This document shows positions 1 through 13,671 of a DNA stretch of 64,000 bases, in pieces (positions within the stretch are counted from its first letter, which is position 1; every line of letters begins with the position of its first letter). The stretch lies in the NCBI RefSeq assembly GCF_000373905.1, contig NZ_KB892705.1, positions 930,001-994,000 on the forward strand, written 5' to 3'. The stretch comes from Mycobacterium sp. 155. GTDB lineage: Bacteria > Actinomycetota > Actinomycetes > Mycobacteriales > Mycobacteriaceae. The notes beneath the pieces were generated by a model. That model was not told the origin of the DNA. It made no database searches and saw nothing but the letters and a program-made list of their open reading frames with translations. A program made the translations under genes and the position numbers.

Positions 1-150
<150 letters not shown>

Positions 151-156
151 TGGTCG

Positions 157-2145
157 CTACAGCTGTACCGGGTAGTGCGGCTCTTTGATCTGCGGTGTCA
201 CGCTGTGCTCGACGAAAATCGCGTGCCACAGCATGAATATGAGCACGGTCCACAAGCGGCGACTGTGGTCGCTGACCCCGTTGCGGTGTTCGTCGAGCAT
301 GGTGCGCACCGCGGCCAGATCGATCAGCTCACCCGCCTGTGATGCGGCGACCGTGGCGTAGGCCCAGTCCAGCAGCTCGCCCGCGCGCAGCCAGTGTCTG
401 ATCGGCACCGGGAAGCCCAACTTGGGCCGATGCAGCACGTGGGCGGGAATGATCGGTTCCAATGCGCGACGCAGCGCGTACTTGGTGGTCGAGCGGGTGA
501 TCTTCTGGTCGACCGGCAGCCGGGAGGCCACCGCGAACACCTCTGGATCCAGGAACGGCACCCGCAGCTCGAGCGAGTTGGCCATGGTCATCTTGTCGGC
601 CTTGACCAGGATGTCGCCGCGCAGCCAGGTGAACAGGTCGATGTGCTGCATGCGGGCTACCGGATCCCAGCCCTCGGACCGGGCGTAGATCGCGTCCGTC
701 ACGTCGGTGTGGGTCCAGTCCGGACGGAAACCGGGCAGCACGGCCCGCAGCTGGTCATCGGAGAAGCTGCGGGCGTTGCCGTAGTAGCGCTCTTCCAGAG
801 TCAGCGAGCCGCGGTGCAGCAGGCTCTTGCCGCGCATCCCTGTCGGCAGTGGCTTGGACGCCTTGCCCAGCGATTTGCGCACCGGCCGGGGGAGATAGTC
901 GAACGGCTTGAGGGACAGCGGCTCGCGGTAGATCGTGTAGCCGCCGAACAGTTCGTCGGCGCCTTCACCGGAGAGCACCACCTTGACGTGCTTGCGGGCT
1001 TCCCGGGCGATGAAGAACAGCGGCACCAGCGCCGGGTCGGCCACCGGCTCGTCGAGGTACCAGACGATCTCCGGCAGCGCCTCGACGAACTCGGCCTGGC
1101 TGACCACCTTGGTCACGTGGCGGGCGCCGATGGCTTCTGCGGACGCGACGGCCACGTCGACCTCGGAGAATCCCTCGCGCTCGAAGCCGGTGGTGAAAGT
1201 GATCAGCCGCGGATTGTGCCGCATCGCCAACGCGGCGATGGCCGTCGAGTCGATCCCGCCGGACAGGAACGCGCCGACCGTCACATCGGCCCGCATGTGC
1301 TTGGCGACGGAATCCTCCAGGGCGGCAGTGATCTCGTCGTAGCGTGCCTGCTCGGTGCCGGCAGTGACGGGCACAACGGAAAACTTCGGCACGAAATACC
1401 GCGTCACCTCGGGTGCCGAACCAGGCCGGATTCGTGCGTAACTGCCCGATTCGAGCCGGCGGATGCCGCGATTGAGGGTTTCCGGTTCCGGTACGTACTG
1501 CAGCACGGTGTAGTGCTGGACGGCGCGCTCATCGATGCCGAGGTCCAAATCTAGTACCGGGGCCAGATCCAACAGGCACTTCTTCTCACTGCCCACGGCC
1601 GTGCCGCCCGGACCGGTCGCCATGAACAGCGGCTTGATGCCGAACGGGTCACGCGCGCAGAACATCTCTCGCTCCTGGGTGTCCCACAGCGCGAAGGCGA
1701 ACATGCCGCGCAGCCGGTGCAACGCCTCGGTGCCCCAATAGTGGTAGGCCGCGACAATGGCCTCACCATCACCGTCGGTGCGGAATACCGCACCGAATTC
1801 GGACCTCAGTGCTTCACGCAGTTCGAGGTAGTTGTAGATCTCGCCGTTGAACACCAGCACGTACCGGTCCGGCGATTCCGGCGGGCCCCAGCGCAGCGGC
1901 TGGTGGCTGTGGGCGATGTCGATGATCGACAATCGATTGAAGCCGAGCACCACTGCCGGGCCTGCCCCATCAGGACCGGCGTCCGACCAGGTCCCGGGCT
2001 CATCCGGACCGCGATGACGCATCAGATGGGCAGCCTCGGCCACGGCGTCGACCAGCCGGGATCCGGCCTCAGATCCCGGGCTCGGGGCGGCCTCGCCCGG
2101 ATTGGCCAGCGACGGGTCAGTTACCAGGGCCAGCAGTCCGCACAC
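157..2145 (-). CDS. asnB: Asparagine synthetase (glutamine-hydrolysing)
   Basis: This 662-residue protein should convert aspartate, glutamine and ATP to asparagine; mycobacterial AsnB has also been linked to amidation of peptidoglycan. The N-terminal Ntn glutaminase domain needs Cys2 as free nucleophile. The start is therefore the GTG at 2145, giving MCGLLALVTD, although the frame stays open for 25 more codons upstream. Glutamine-site signatures include RHRGPDEPG and VFNGEIYN. The C-terminal synthetase domain carries the ATP pyrophosphatase loop SGGIDS at residues 295-300. It is divergent from ctaC across 183 bp. The family assignment is certain; the physiological role (asparagine supply versus cell-wall amidation) cannot be read from sequence. 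Confidence 0.95.
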   Translation of the reverse strand: MCGLLALVTDPSLANPGEAAPSPGSEAGSRLVDAVAEAAHLMRHRGPDEPGTWSDAGPDGAGPAVVLGFNRLSIIDIAHSHQPLRWGPPESPDRYVLVFNGEIYNYLELREALRSEFGAVFRTDGDGEAIVAAYHYWGTEALHRLRGMFAFALWDTQEREMFCARDPFGIKPLFMATGPGGTAVGSEKKCLLDLAPVLDLDLGIDERAVQHYTVLQYVPEPETLNRGIRRLESGSYARIRPGSAPEVTRYFVPKFSVVPVTAGTEQARYDEITAALEDSVAKHMRADVTVGAFLSGGIDSTAIAALAMRHNPRLITFTTGFEREGFSEVDVAVASAEAIGARHVTKVVSQAEFVEALPEIVWYLDEPVADPALVPLFFIAREARKHVKVVLSGEGADELFGGYTIYREPLSLKPFDYLPRPVRKSLGKASKPLPTGMRGKSLLHRGSLTLEERYYGNARSFSDDQLRAVLPGFRPDWTHTDVTDAIYARSEGWDPVARMQHIDLFTWLRGDILVKADKMTMANSLELRVPFLDPEVFAVASRLPVDQKITRSTTKYALRRALEPIIPAHVLHRPKLGFPVPIRHWLRAGELLDWAYATVAASQAGELIDLAAVRTMLDEHRNGVSDHSRRLWTVLIFMLWHAIFVEHSVTPQIKEPHYPVQL

Positions 2146-2328
2146 GGGGCCAGTATGCCTAATCGCGGAGCTTTTGCAGACCGGCACCCGAGGCCGAACC
2201 GTCCTACCCACCAGACACATTCCCCGGTCGCTTCGCTCCTGCAGACATGTGTGGTCTACGCTGCGTAGTATTCGCTGAGTTGATGACCGCTCGCGGTCGA
2301 GTTTTACCGACTTCTAGGAGGCGCCAAC

Positions 2329-3785
<1,457 letters not shown>

Positions 3786-3965
3786 CCGCACCGCGGCAGG
3801 AACGCCCTGTCAAGGTCACAAAAGGGCGATAACTTCAGCGGTCATCGGCATTGCCATTCTGACTGCCGCCACCCGGTTGGGTAATGTTGCCGGGGCTACC
3901 GTCAGCCGAAACCGTAACGGCCATCCGGCGGCGTGGTGAAGCAGTCGAGAAGGATATGCGTAGAG

Positions 3966-4865
3966 ATGAGCGGGCCGAATCCCACTGAGCCGGTTGCTGC
4001 CGGCTCTGATGTGCCGGATGAGCAACCCGGAAAGCATGCCGCACCCGACGAACCGGCAGACGTTGCCGAGGACGCGGGACCGCGGACCGGTGAGTCGGAG
4101 ACCGAGGCTTACTCACAGGCGTATTCGGCCCCCGAATCCGAGCAGTTCACCAGCGGGCCGTACGTGCCCGCTGATCTGGCGCTCTACGACTACGACTACG
4201 ACAACTACGACCCGGCCTCCGAACTGGCCGATGATCGTCCGCCGCCACGGTGGCCATGGGTGGTCGGGATCACGGCGATCATCGCCGCCGTCGCGTTGGT
4301 GGCCTCCGTCGCGGTCCTTGTGACCCGTGAGGATCACACGTCGAATCTGGCCACACCGTCGAAGAGCACCACCACCTCCAAACCGCCGGTGCAGGACGAG
4401 ATCACCACGACGACGCCACCGCCATCACCGGAGGCCCCACCGCCGCCGCCGGAGACCCCGCCTCCACCGCCACCGCCGGAAACCGTGACAGTCACGGAGC
4501 CGCCGCCTGCGCCGGCCCCCGAGCCCAACCCCGAGCCGCCGCCACCGCCACCCGCAACGAACGCTGCGCCGCCGCCGGCCACGACGCGCGCCGAGCCCCG
4601 GCAGGTCACCTACTCGGTGACTGGTACGAAGGCACCAGGAGACATCATCACCATCACCTACGTAGATGGGAACGGCAATCGCCGCACCCTGCGCAACGTG
4701 TATATCCCGTGGACCTTCACGATGACCCCGATCTCCAACTCCGACGTCGGGTCGGTCGAGGCATCGAGCCTCTTCCTGGTGAGTCGGCTGAACTGCTCGA
4801 TCACCACCAGCGACGGGACTGTGTTGAGTTCCAACACCAATAATTCCGCACAGACGGCCTGCTGA
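3966..4865 (+). CDS. mmpS3: MmpS3 family membrane protein with proline-rich linker
   Basis: The protein is 299 residues from ATG 3966, the same length I recall for M. tuberculosis MmpS3 (Rv2198c). The start has GAGAAGGA about 12 bp upstream and gives MSGPNPTEP; an earlier in-frame GTG at 3933 is less likely. An acidic cytoplasmic N-terminal region with repeated DYD precedes one transmembrane helix (about 95-118). A low-complexity Pro/Thr linker (about 130-215) follows, then a C-terminal extracellular MmpS domain with [19 protein letters not shown]. MmpS proteins usually assist MmpL exporters, but no mmpL is adjacent; here the neighbours are oxidase genes. MmpS3 has been reported near the respiratory and division machinery, but its function is unsettled. 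Confidence 0.92.
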   Translation: MSGPNPTEPVAAGSDVPDEQPGKHAAPDEPADVAEDAGPRTGESETEAYSQAYSAPESEQFTSGPYVPADLALYDYDYDNYDPASELADDRPPPRWPWVVGITAIIAAVALVASVAVLVTREDHTSNLATPSKSTTTSKPPVQDEITTTTPPPSPEAPPPPPETPPPPPPPETVTVTEPPPAPAPEPNPEPPPPPPATNAAPPPATTRAEPRQVTYSVTGTKAPGDIITITYVDGNGNRRTLRNVYIPWTFTMTPISNSDVGSVEASSLFLVSRLNCSITTSDGTVLSSNTNNSAQTAC

Positions 4866-5467
4866 TGACCGGACCTCTCGAAGACCTCGACGCCACCGAC
4901 CGGATCCTGCTCGGCGCCGCCGTGGCTGCCTGGCTGGCGGCGTTGGGCGCAGGAGTGGCGGCCATCGTCGCGCTGGTAGATCTGAGCCGCAGCCATTCGC
5001 ATGGCTCGGACTCGGCCGGCACCCCATGGTTGCTTTACACCGTGATCGGGATATCGGCCGTGGTCATCGTGGCCTCGGTGCCGTTGCTGCTCCGAGCTCG
5101 GGCCCAGGCTGACAACTGGCATCAGTCGCAGTCCGCGCGAGGTCCGGTCCAGCCCGAACAATCCGTTCCCGGACGTCGGGTGGTCACCACGGGCCGTACG
5201 TCGGAACCCCCGCTTCTGGTGAGTCGCTATGGGGGCGACGACGTGGCCGCGGTCGCCGTCGGGCAGGTGTGGTTGCGTTACACGTTGGCGATCACCGCAG
5301 CGATCGGTGCCGCTACGGCAGCGATTGGTATTGCGACGTATCTAATGGCCACTGAAAGCGATCTCGGCGCTTGGATCTGTTACGGCATAGCCGGTTTGGT
5401 CACCGCCGGCATGGTCGCCCTGCCCATAGTCGCGCTGCGTCAGCTCGACGAACTCAACGCCGCCTAG
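4865..5467 (+). CDS. Conserved four-helix membrane protein (Rv2197c-like)
   Basis: The start ATG at 4865 overlaps the mmpS3 stop (TGATG), so translation is probably coupled. The 200-residue product has four hydrophobic segments: about 14-40, 55-76, 137-161 and 169-190. The linker between helices 2 and 3 is basic and Ser/Pro-rich. No catalytic motif is visible. Position matches M. tuberculosis Rv2197c, a conserved transmembrane protein of unknown function between mmpS3 and the cytochrome bcc genes. The gene faces qcrB across a 339-bp gap holding a shared terminator. Confidence 0.88.
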   Translation: MTGPLEDLDATDRILLGAAVAAWLAALGAGVAAIVALVDLSRSHSHGSDSAGTPWLLYTVIGISAVVIVASVPLLLRARAQADNWHQSQSARGPVQPEQSVPGRRVVTTGRTSEPPLLVSRYGGDDVAAVAVGQVWLRYTLAITAAIGAATAAIGIATYLMATESDLGAWICYGIAGLVTAGMVALPIVALRQLDELNAA

Positions 5468-5806
5468 GTTCCTTCCTACCGGCCGAATCCCGGCCGCACT
5501 TCAAGGCCCTGCCCGCGGCTATACCTTTCCTGCGGCGCACTGTGACGAGCGTGCAGGCTTTGGTGACGACTGGCGATACAGGCGATAGCCAAGCTGCACA
5601 CTCGCCACAGCGGAGTTGGCTCACCTGGGCGCTGCCCTGCGTGGTGGCCCTGGGCATCGTCTCTCGGACCGGTTGGCGTGGGGGAGGGGAGAGGCCCCGA
5701 GACCCCCTGGGCTCAGACGCCTGGCCCGGGGCCCGGCAGTGAAAAAGCAATCGCCGCAATCTCCCTGGGGAAATTGCGGCGATTGCGTTAAAGCCGGTGG
5801 AGACGG
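5468..5806. other. Intergenic region between convergent transcripts
   Basis: This 339-bp gap lies between the Rv2197c-like gene (+) and qcrB (-). Several short open frames cross it, but none has a ribosome-binding site or a recognisable product. The only structured element I see is the symmetric hairpin at 5747-5786. A purine-rich GC tract around 5690-5735 precedes it. Confidence 0.7.
5741..5790. terminator. Bidirectional hairpin terminator
   Basis: A perfect 14-bp inverted repeat (GCAATCGCCGCAAT at 5747-5760 and its complement at 5773-5786) encloses a 12-nt loop. A run of five A lies just left of it, which reads as a U tract for the - strand qcr transcript. The right flank is only weakly T-rich (GTTAAAG). 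The position between two convergent operons fits a shared terminator. Confidence 0.75.
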
Positions 5807-7443
5807 TCAGTGGTGACCGCTGGTCTCCCCGTCTTCGTGGATGCGGTCCTGATGCTCTTTGAGTGCGGTGAGAGCTTTGTGCTCGGAGGTGTGAGCGGCT
5901 TCGGTGAGGGCTTCGTGTTCGACGATGGGATCGGCGTACAAGAAGCTGCCGGTGCCGGGGGCGCCGCCGGAGCCGAGTTTGTTCATCCGCTTGGGTAGGG
6001 CCGCACCTTGGTATTCCAGGGGGATGGGGTGACCATGGTCGTCAACCGGTCCCAGTGGCTGGTGCAGTTCGACGTAGGCACCGTGGGGCAGGCGTTTGAG
6101 GATGCCGGTTTCGATGCCGTGTTCGAGGACTGCGCGGTCGCTGCGTTGCAGGGAGACGGCCCAGCGGTAGGCGATGTAGTAGACGATGCCCGGTAGGACG
6201 ACCATGCCGATGCGGCCGATCCAGGTGGTGGCGTTCAGCGAGATGTGGAATTTGAGTGCGATGATGTCGTTCATCGCAGCCAGGGTGAGCACCATGTAGA
6301 ACGCGATGGCCATGGAGCCGATGGCGGTGCGCACCGGGACATCCCGCGGACGCTGCAACAGGTTGTGATGCGCGTCATCGCCGGTGATCTTCTTCTCGAT
6401 GAAGGGGTAGGCGATCAGTAGCCCGAAGACAACACCCATGATCACCGCGACCCAGACCACCGCCGGAATGGTGTGACCGAAGGGATAGAACTCCCAGGCC
6501 GGCCAGATACGGGCCAGGCCTTCGGTCCACATCATGTAGAAGTCCGGCTGGCTACCCGCGGAGACCTGAGAGGGCTTGTAGGGGCCCAGTTGCCAGATCG
6601 GGTTGATGGTCAGCAGGCCGCCCATGAGGCCCAGCACGCCGGTGATCAACGCGAAGAACGCACCGGACTTGACGGCGAACACCGGCATGACGCGCACGCC
6701 CACGACGTTGGTCTCGGTACGTCCCGGACCGGGGAACTGGGTGTGCTTCTGGAACCACACGAGTGCCAGGTGAGCGCCGATCAGGGCCAGGATGATGCCG
6801 GGGATCAGCAGGATGTGCAGCGCGTAGAGGCGTGGGATGAGGATCGTGCCCGGGAAGTCACCGCCGAACAGTGCCCAGTGCAACCAAGTACCGATCACTG
6901 GCATGCCCAGCGAGATCGACGAGAGCGCGGCCCGCAGACCGATGCCGGACAACAGATCGTCGGGCAGTGAGTAACCGAAGTAGCCCTCGAACATCGACAG
7001 GATCAACAGCAGCGAGCCGATGACCCAGTTGGCCTCACGCGGGCGCCGGAACGCGCCGGTGAAGAAAATACGGGCCATGTGCACCATGATCGACGCGGAG
7101 AACATCAGGGCAGCCCAGTGGTGGATCTGGCGGATGAACAAGCCGCCGCGGACCTCGAAGCTGATGTTCAGCGCCGTCTCGTAGGCGCGCGACATCTGCA
7201 CGCCCCGAAGGGGTTGGTATACCCCGTTATAGGTCACCTCGGCCATCGACGGATCGAAGAACAAGGTCAGCCAGACACCGGTGATCAGCAGCACGATGAA
7301 GCTGTACAGGGCGATCTCACCCAACAAGAACGACCAGTGGGTGGGGAAGACCTTGTTCAGCTGCCGACGTACCGCCGCCGACGGGTGATACCGCGAGTCG
7401 ATTGCATCGCCTTGCGCGGCAGCCTTCTTGGCAAGGTCAGGGC

Positions 7444-7447
<4 letters not shown>
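5807..7447 (-). CDS. qcrB: Cytochrome bc1 complex cytochrome b subunit
   Basis: QcrB oxidises menaquinol and passes electrons to the Rieske protein and to heme b. The 546-residue product has about nine membrane helices. Candidate heme-b ligands are His109/His123 and His211/His226, with spacings typical of cytochrome b. The Qo loop reads [11 protein letters not shown], where the canonical PEWY motif is replaced as in other mycobacteria. Thr308 appears, by my alignment from memory, to correspond to M. tuberculosis Thr313, where Q203/telacebec resistance maps. A hydrophilic C-terminal extension of more than 100 residues is actinobacterial. The ATG overlaps the qcrA stop by 4 bp, and the gene closes the ctaE-qcrC-qcrA-qcrB operon. 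Confidence 0.97.
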
Positions 7448-10187
<2,740 letters not shown>

Positions 10188-10224
10188 CTACGGGTCCGAC
10201 CGGGCCGAGCGATAGCATTCGGCG

Positions 10225-11319
10225 GTGGTAACCGGATCCTCACAGCCGTTCTCGTCCCCTTCTCAGCCTGGCACGGCGCCCACGTGGTCGCGTGTTCTGG
10301 GCTGGCTGACCACTGGGCAGAGCCTGCCCAACGGGTATGCGGACTGGGCGATGGATCAGATCATGACGGGCTCGGCGACCCCGGCGCAGATCGCCGGTTT
10401 CGCGGTCGCCATGAAGATGAAACGGCCGACCTCGTCTGAAGTAGCCGAGCTGGCCGACAACATGCTGTCCCACGCCCGCCTGGTCCCGACCGACCGCATC
10501 GGCACCGAGACGGTGGACATCGTCGGCACCGGTGGCGACGGGGCCAACACGGTGAACCTCTCCACCATGGCGGCCATCGTGGTGGCCGCCTGCGGTGTGC
10601 CGGTCGTCAAGCACGGCAACCGCGCTGCCTCGTCCCTGTCCGGCGGGGCCGACACACTCGAGGCACTCGGAGTGAGGATCGATTTGGGTGCAGACGATCT
10701 CGCTCGCAGCGTCGCGGAGGTCGGAATCGGCTTCGCGTTCGCGCCCCAGTTCCACCCGTCCTATCGGCACGCGTCGACCGTGCGCCGCGAGATCGGGGTG
10801 CCGACGGTCTTCAACTTGCTTGGGCCGCTGACCAACCCCGCCCGGCCGCGGGCAGGCCTGATCGGTTGTGCGTGGGCAGACCTGGCCGAGGTGATGGCGG
10901 GTGTCTTCGCCGCCCGCGGCTCCAGCGTGCTGGTGGTGCATGGCGACGACGGCCTGGACGAGCTCACCACCACGACCACGAGCACTATCTGGCGCGTGCA
11001 GGCCGGCACCGTGGAGCGGCTGACGTTCGACCCCGCCGCGTTCGGTTTCGCGCGGGCCGAGATCGGCGAACTGGTCGGTGGTGACGCCGCTACCAACGCC
11101 GCCGAGGCGCGTGCGGTTCTTGGCGGGGCCAAGGGGCCCGTCCGGGATGCGGTGGTGCTCAACGCGGCCGGGGCGATGGTTGCCCACGCCGGGCTAGCCA
11201 GCGACGCCAAGTGGGTGCCCGCGTGGGAATCCGGCCTGGCGCGTGCTGCCGAGGCCATCGACTCCGGTGCGGCCGAACAACTGCTCGCGCGTTGGGTGCG
11301 GTTCGGTCAGCAACTCTGA
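10225..11319 (+). CDS. trpD: Anthranilate phosphoribosyltransferase
   Basis: TrpD transfers the phosphoribosyl group of PRPP to anthranilate, the second step of tryptophan synthesis. The 364-residue protein starts with GTG. The PRPP/Mg binding motif GTGGDGANT is at residues 101-109 and the anthranilate-site motif KHGNRAASS at 129-137; [15 protein letters not shown] is also characteristic. As in M. tuberculosis the gene stands alone, away from trpE and trpC/B/A. Its last 126 bp overlap the 3' end of the convergent nuclease gene, which is unusual. Confidence 0.97.
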   Translation: MVTGSSQPFSSPSQPGTAPTWSRVLGWLTTGQSLPNGYADWAMDQIMTGSATPAQIAGFAVAMKMKRPTSSEVAELADNMLSHARLVPTDRIGTETVDIVGTGGDGANTVNLSTMAAIVVAACGVPVVKHGNRAASSLSGGADTLEALGVRIDLGADDLARSVAEVGIGFAFAPQFHPSYRHASTVRREIGVPTVFNLLGPLTNPARPRAGLIGCAWADLAEVMAGVFAARGSSVLVVHGDDGLDELTTTTTSTIWRVQAGTVERLTFDPAAFGFARAEIGELVGGDAATNAAEARAVLGGAKGPVRDAVVLNAAGAMVAHAGLASDAKWVPAWESGLARAAEAIDSGAAEQLLARWVRFGQQL

Positions 11320-13119
11320 GACCAGCTCTTGCTCGGCGGCCAGCCGAGCCGATCGGGCCGTCGCGGCCCACGCGGCGTAACGGCCCGCCGATTCCCGCGG
11401 CGTCGCATAACCCGGGTCACAAGCGTCTGAATGCGCCTCGCGTCCGCACCGCACGATCCGCACCCCAGGCTGTGCCAGCCAGCGGACGATGAGCGCGGTC
11501 TCCTCGACGAGTGCGCCGCCGAGCGGCCCGCTACCCGGCAACACCACCTGAGCCGCGGCACGCAGCGCATCGACGACCGGCATGGGCGGCACGCCGCGCG
11601 CAGCACTACCCGCCGCGGCGAGCTGCCCGGACCGGATGACCACCAGCTGCCAGCCGCCCCTGCCATCGCTGCGCGCCGCAACCAGCTCGGGCACTGTGGC
11701 CAGGGCCCGCAGCCGCTGCCCCCGCCACAGCGTCTCGATGGCGACCGCGGCATGGTCACGCATCCGGGCCGCGGTCTCGTAGCGGTTGGCTGCGGCGAGT
11801 TCGTCGATATGGGCCAGTACGGCCGCCAGCGGAGCGCTGTCGACACCGTCGATCAGGGCGGTGGCCCGCTCGGGTGCGGTGGCGTACGTGGCCGCGTCGA
11901 CGCCATCGCGCGCCGGGCAGGGTGACAGCTCGCGTACCGGGCAGCGGTGTAGCGCCGTGGCACCGAAGCGGGGAGTGCAGGTCCGGATCCCGGTGAACCG
12001 GGCCAGCAGCTCGCCCGTCAGGACCGCGTCGGAACGGGCCGAGAACGGCCCGACGGCGGTGCGGAACCTGGATGATCGCACCGCCGTGTCTGATTGTGGT
12101 GCCCGCACCACGGTGAAGCGCGGGAAAGCCTCGTCGGTGAGCGCCACCCACCACCATCGCTGCGGAAACTTGGACCGGCGATTGTAGGGCGGCGCGTGGG
12201 CGGCCAGCAGCCGCAGCTCACGGACGCCGGCCTCGAGCTCGTGCGCGCACTCGACGTGGTCGACTCTGCGGGCCAGCGACGTCATCTCCTTCATCCGGGC
12301 CCGGGGATCGGCGCCGGTGAAGTATTGCCGGACGCGACGGCGCAGGTCGACGGCGGTGCCGACATAGAGCACCTCGTCGGACGGCCCGCGGAACAGATAC
12401 ACCCCGGGCCGGTTCGGCAGCCGATCTGCCAGTGCCCGGTTACGACGCTGGGCGGGAGTGGTGTTCGGCAGATACGACCGCAGATCGGCATAGGTGTGTA
12501 TGCCCTGATTGCCGACCCGCTCGATCAAGCCGTGCAGCACGTCCACAGTCGCCCTGGCATCGTCGAGGGCGCGGTGGGTCGGCGTGGTCGACGCTCTGAA
12601 CAGCTGGGCCAGCGCCGCCAGCCGAACACTGGGTGCCTCGTCGCGGGTAAGGACCCGCCTGGCCAGGCGCACCGTGCACAGCACCGGCGGCCGCGGCCAC
12701 GGCAACTGGGCCCGCTGCGCCGCCGCGCGCAGGAAGCCGATGTCGAAACCGGCATTGTGGGCCACCAGCACTGCGCCCCTGGAGAATTCGAGGAAGGCCG
12801 GCAGAACGCTGTCGATTCTGGGCGCATCGCAGACCATCGCTGAGGTAATGCCGGTCAGTTCGACGATCTGGGGCGGGATGGCGCGGCCGGGGTCGACGAG
12901 CGTGGCCAGCTCACCGAGCACTTCGCCCCCGCGCACCTTGACCGCGCCGATCTCGGTGATGGCGTCGTAGCCGCCACCCGGCTGCGTCGCAGTGGCGCGC
13001 CCGCCGGTGGTCTCCAGGTCGACCACTACGAAAGTGGTGTCGGCGAGGCTGACTGCCTCCAGCTCGTTCTCGAAGTCCAACGGCAGCTGTCCGATGTCGG
13101 CGACGCGACGTTGACCCAT
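11194..13119 (-). CDS. DEDDh exonuclease / GIY-YIG endonuclease fusion (Rv2191-like)
   Basis: This 641-residue protein joins two nuclease modules. The N terminus is a DNA polymerase III epsilon-like 3'-5' exonuclease with VVVDLETTG (Asp34, Glu36), AHNAGFD (Asp126) and HRALDDA (His182, Asp186/187). The middle begins with a UvrC-type GIY-YIG domain (GVYLF at 239-243, LYVGTA at 251-256) and continues with UvrC/Cho-like sequence, but no UvrC helix-hairpin-helix end is evident. A role in DNA repair is inferred. ATG 13119 ([10 protein letters not shown]) is chosen; a GTG at 13143 in the same frame is an alternative. The last 42 codons are antisense to trpD and may be an unconserved tail caused by loss of an earlier stop. 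Confidence 0.9.
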   Translation of the reverse strand: MGQRRVADIGQLPLDFENELEAVSLADTTFVVVDLETTGGRATATQPGGGYDAITEIGAVKVRGGEVLGELATLVDPGRAIPPQIVELTGITSAMVCDAPRIDSVLPAFLEFSRGAVLVAHNAGFDIGFLRAAAQRAQLPWPRPPVLCTVRLARRVLTRDEAPSVRLAALAQLFRASTTPTHRALDDARATVDVLHGLIERVGNQGIHTYADLRSYLPNTTPAQRRNRALADRLPNRPGVYLFRGPSDEVLYVGTAVDLRRRVRQYFTGADPRARMKEMTSLARRVDHVECAHELEAGVRELRLLAAHAPPYNRRSKFPQRWWWVALTDEAFPRFTVVRAPQSDTAVRSSRFRTAVGPFSARSDAVLTGELLARFTGIRTCTPRFGATALHRCPVRELSPCPARDGVDAATYATAPERATALIDGVDSAPLAAVLAHIDELAAANRYETAARMRDHAAVAIETLWRGQRLRALATVPELVAARSDGRGGWQLVVIRSGQLAAAGSAARGVPPMPVVDALRAAAQVVLPGSGPLGGALVEETALIVRWLAQPGVRIVRCGREAHSDACDPGYATPRESAGRYAAWAATARSARLAAEQELVSELLTEPHPTREQLFGRTGVDGLGSTRQAGFPRGHPLGVAG

Positions 13120-13256
13120 GGCACAGACGGTAAGCACGACCACCGACAGCGTGGTGCCGCTGCGCTACTTATCGGGCTTGTCGCTCCAATCCGCTGCGCT
13201 ACTTGTCGGTACCCGCCGATACCGTGCGGCCAACACCGATCGAGAGGACGGTCAAC

Positions 13257-13499
13257 ATGACACATGCGCACCAGCCCGGCAGGCCAGCACCTGACATCGG
13301 CAGCGTGACCATCGACTGCGAAGACTGCGCGGTCCGCGGTCCCGGTTGTGAGGACTGCGTTGTCAGTGTGTTGCTTGGCGTGCCTGAGAAGTTGCTGGAC
13401 GACGAGCGGCGGGCGCTGGAAGTGCTGGCAGACGTGGGATTGGCACCGCGATTGAGGCTCGTGCCGATTCACCGAAACGGGATACCCGGGGTCGCCTGA
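13257..13499 (+). CDS. Small cysteine-motif protein, unknown function
   Basis: An 80-residue protein starts at ATG 13257 with GAGAGGA about 10 bp upstream. Two CEDC motifs (Cys21/Cys24 and Cys31/Cys34) sit seven residues apart and could bind a metal such as zinc or form a redox pair; neither is proven. The second half is hydrophobic then basic (LADVGLAPRLRLVPIHRNG). Similar short proteins with CxxC-x6-CxxCVV occur in other actinobacteria near NlpC/P60 genes, as far as I recall. It lies 172 bp upstream of ripC on the same strand. No function is known to me. Confidence 0.82.
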   Translation: MTHAHQPGRPAPDIGSVTIDCEDCAVRGPGCEDCVVSVLLGVPEKLLDDERRALEVLADVGLAPRLRLVPIHRNGIPGVA

Positions 13500-13671
13500 C
13501 GACACGCACCGCCCGACGCATAGGAAAATATTCCTCTGAGGCTGTTAGATTTGCATGTCCCGTCGGGGGATTTATATCTCTTGTGGACAAGACCGATACC
13601 GTTTCGTAACCTATCTGAGACCTAAGAGCAGTTCGAGGCGGCTCGCTAACGCCAGTTGTGAGGACGAAAAC

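Noticed and set aside
394..1554. Long open frame antisense to asnB
   Set aside because: GC-rich shadow frame without a ribosome-binding site; asnB on the other strand has full family motifs. The same applies to the other long antisense frames in the window, for example 10240-11187, 23408-24301 and 40183-42021.
3800..3832. Possible hairpin CGCCCT...AGGGCG after ctaF
   Set aside because: Only a 6-bp stem with a 14-nt loop and no T tract; too weak to call a terminator.
4380..4590. Apparent minisatellite of CCG/CCACCG in mmpS3
   Set aside because: It is a proline-rich coding linker with irregular codon use, not a regular DNA repeat.
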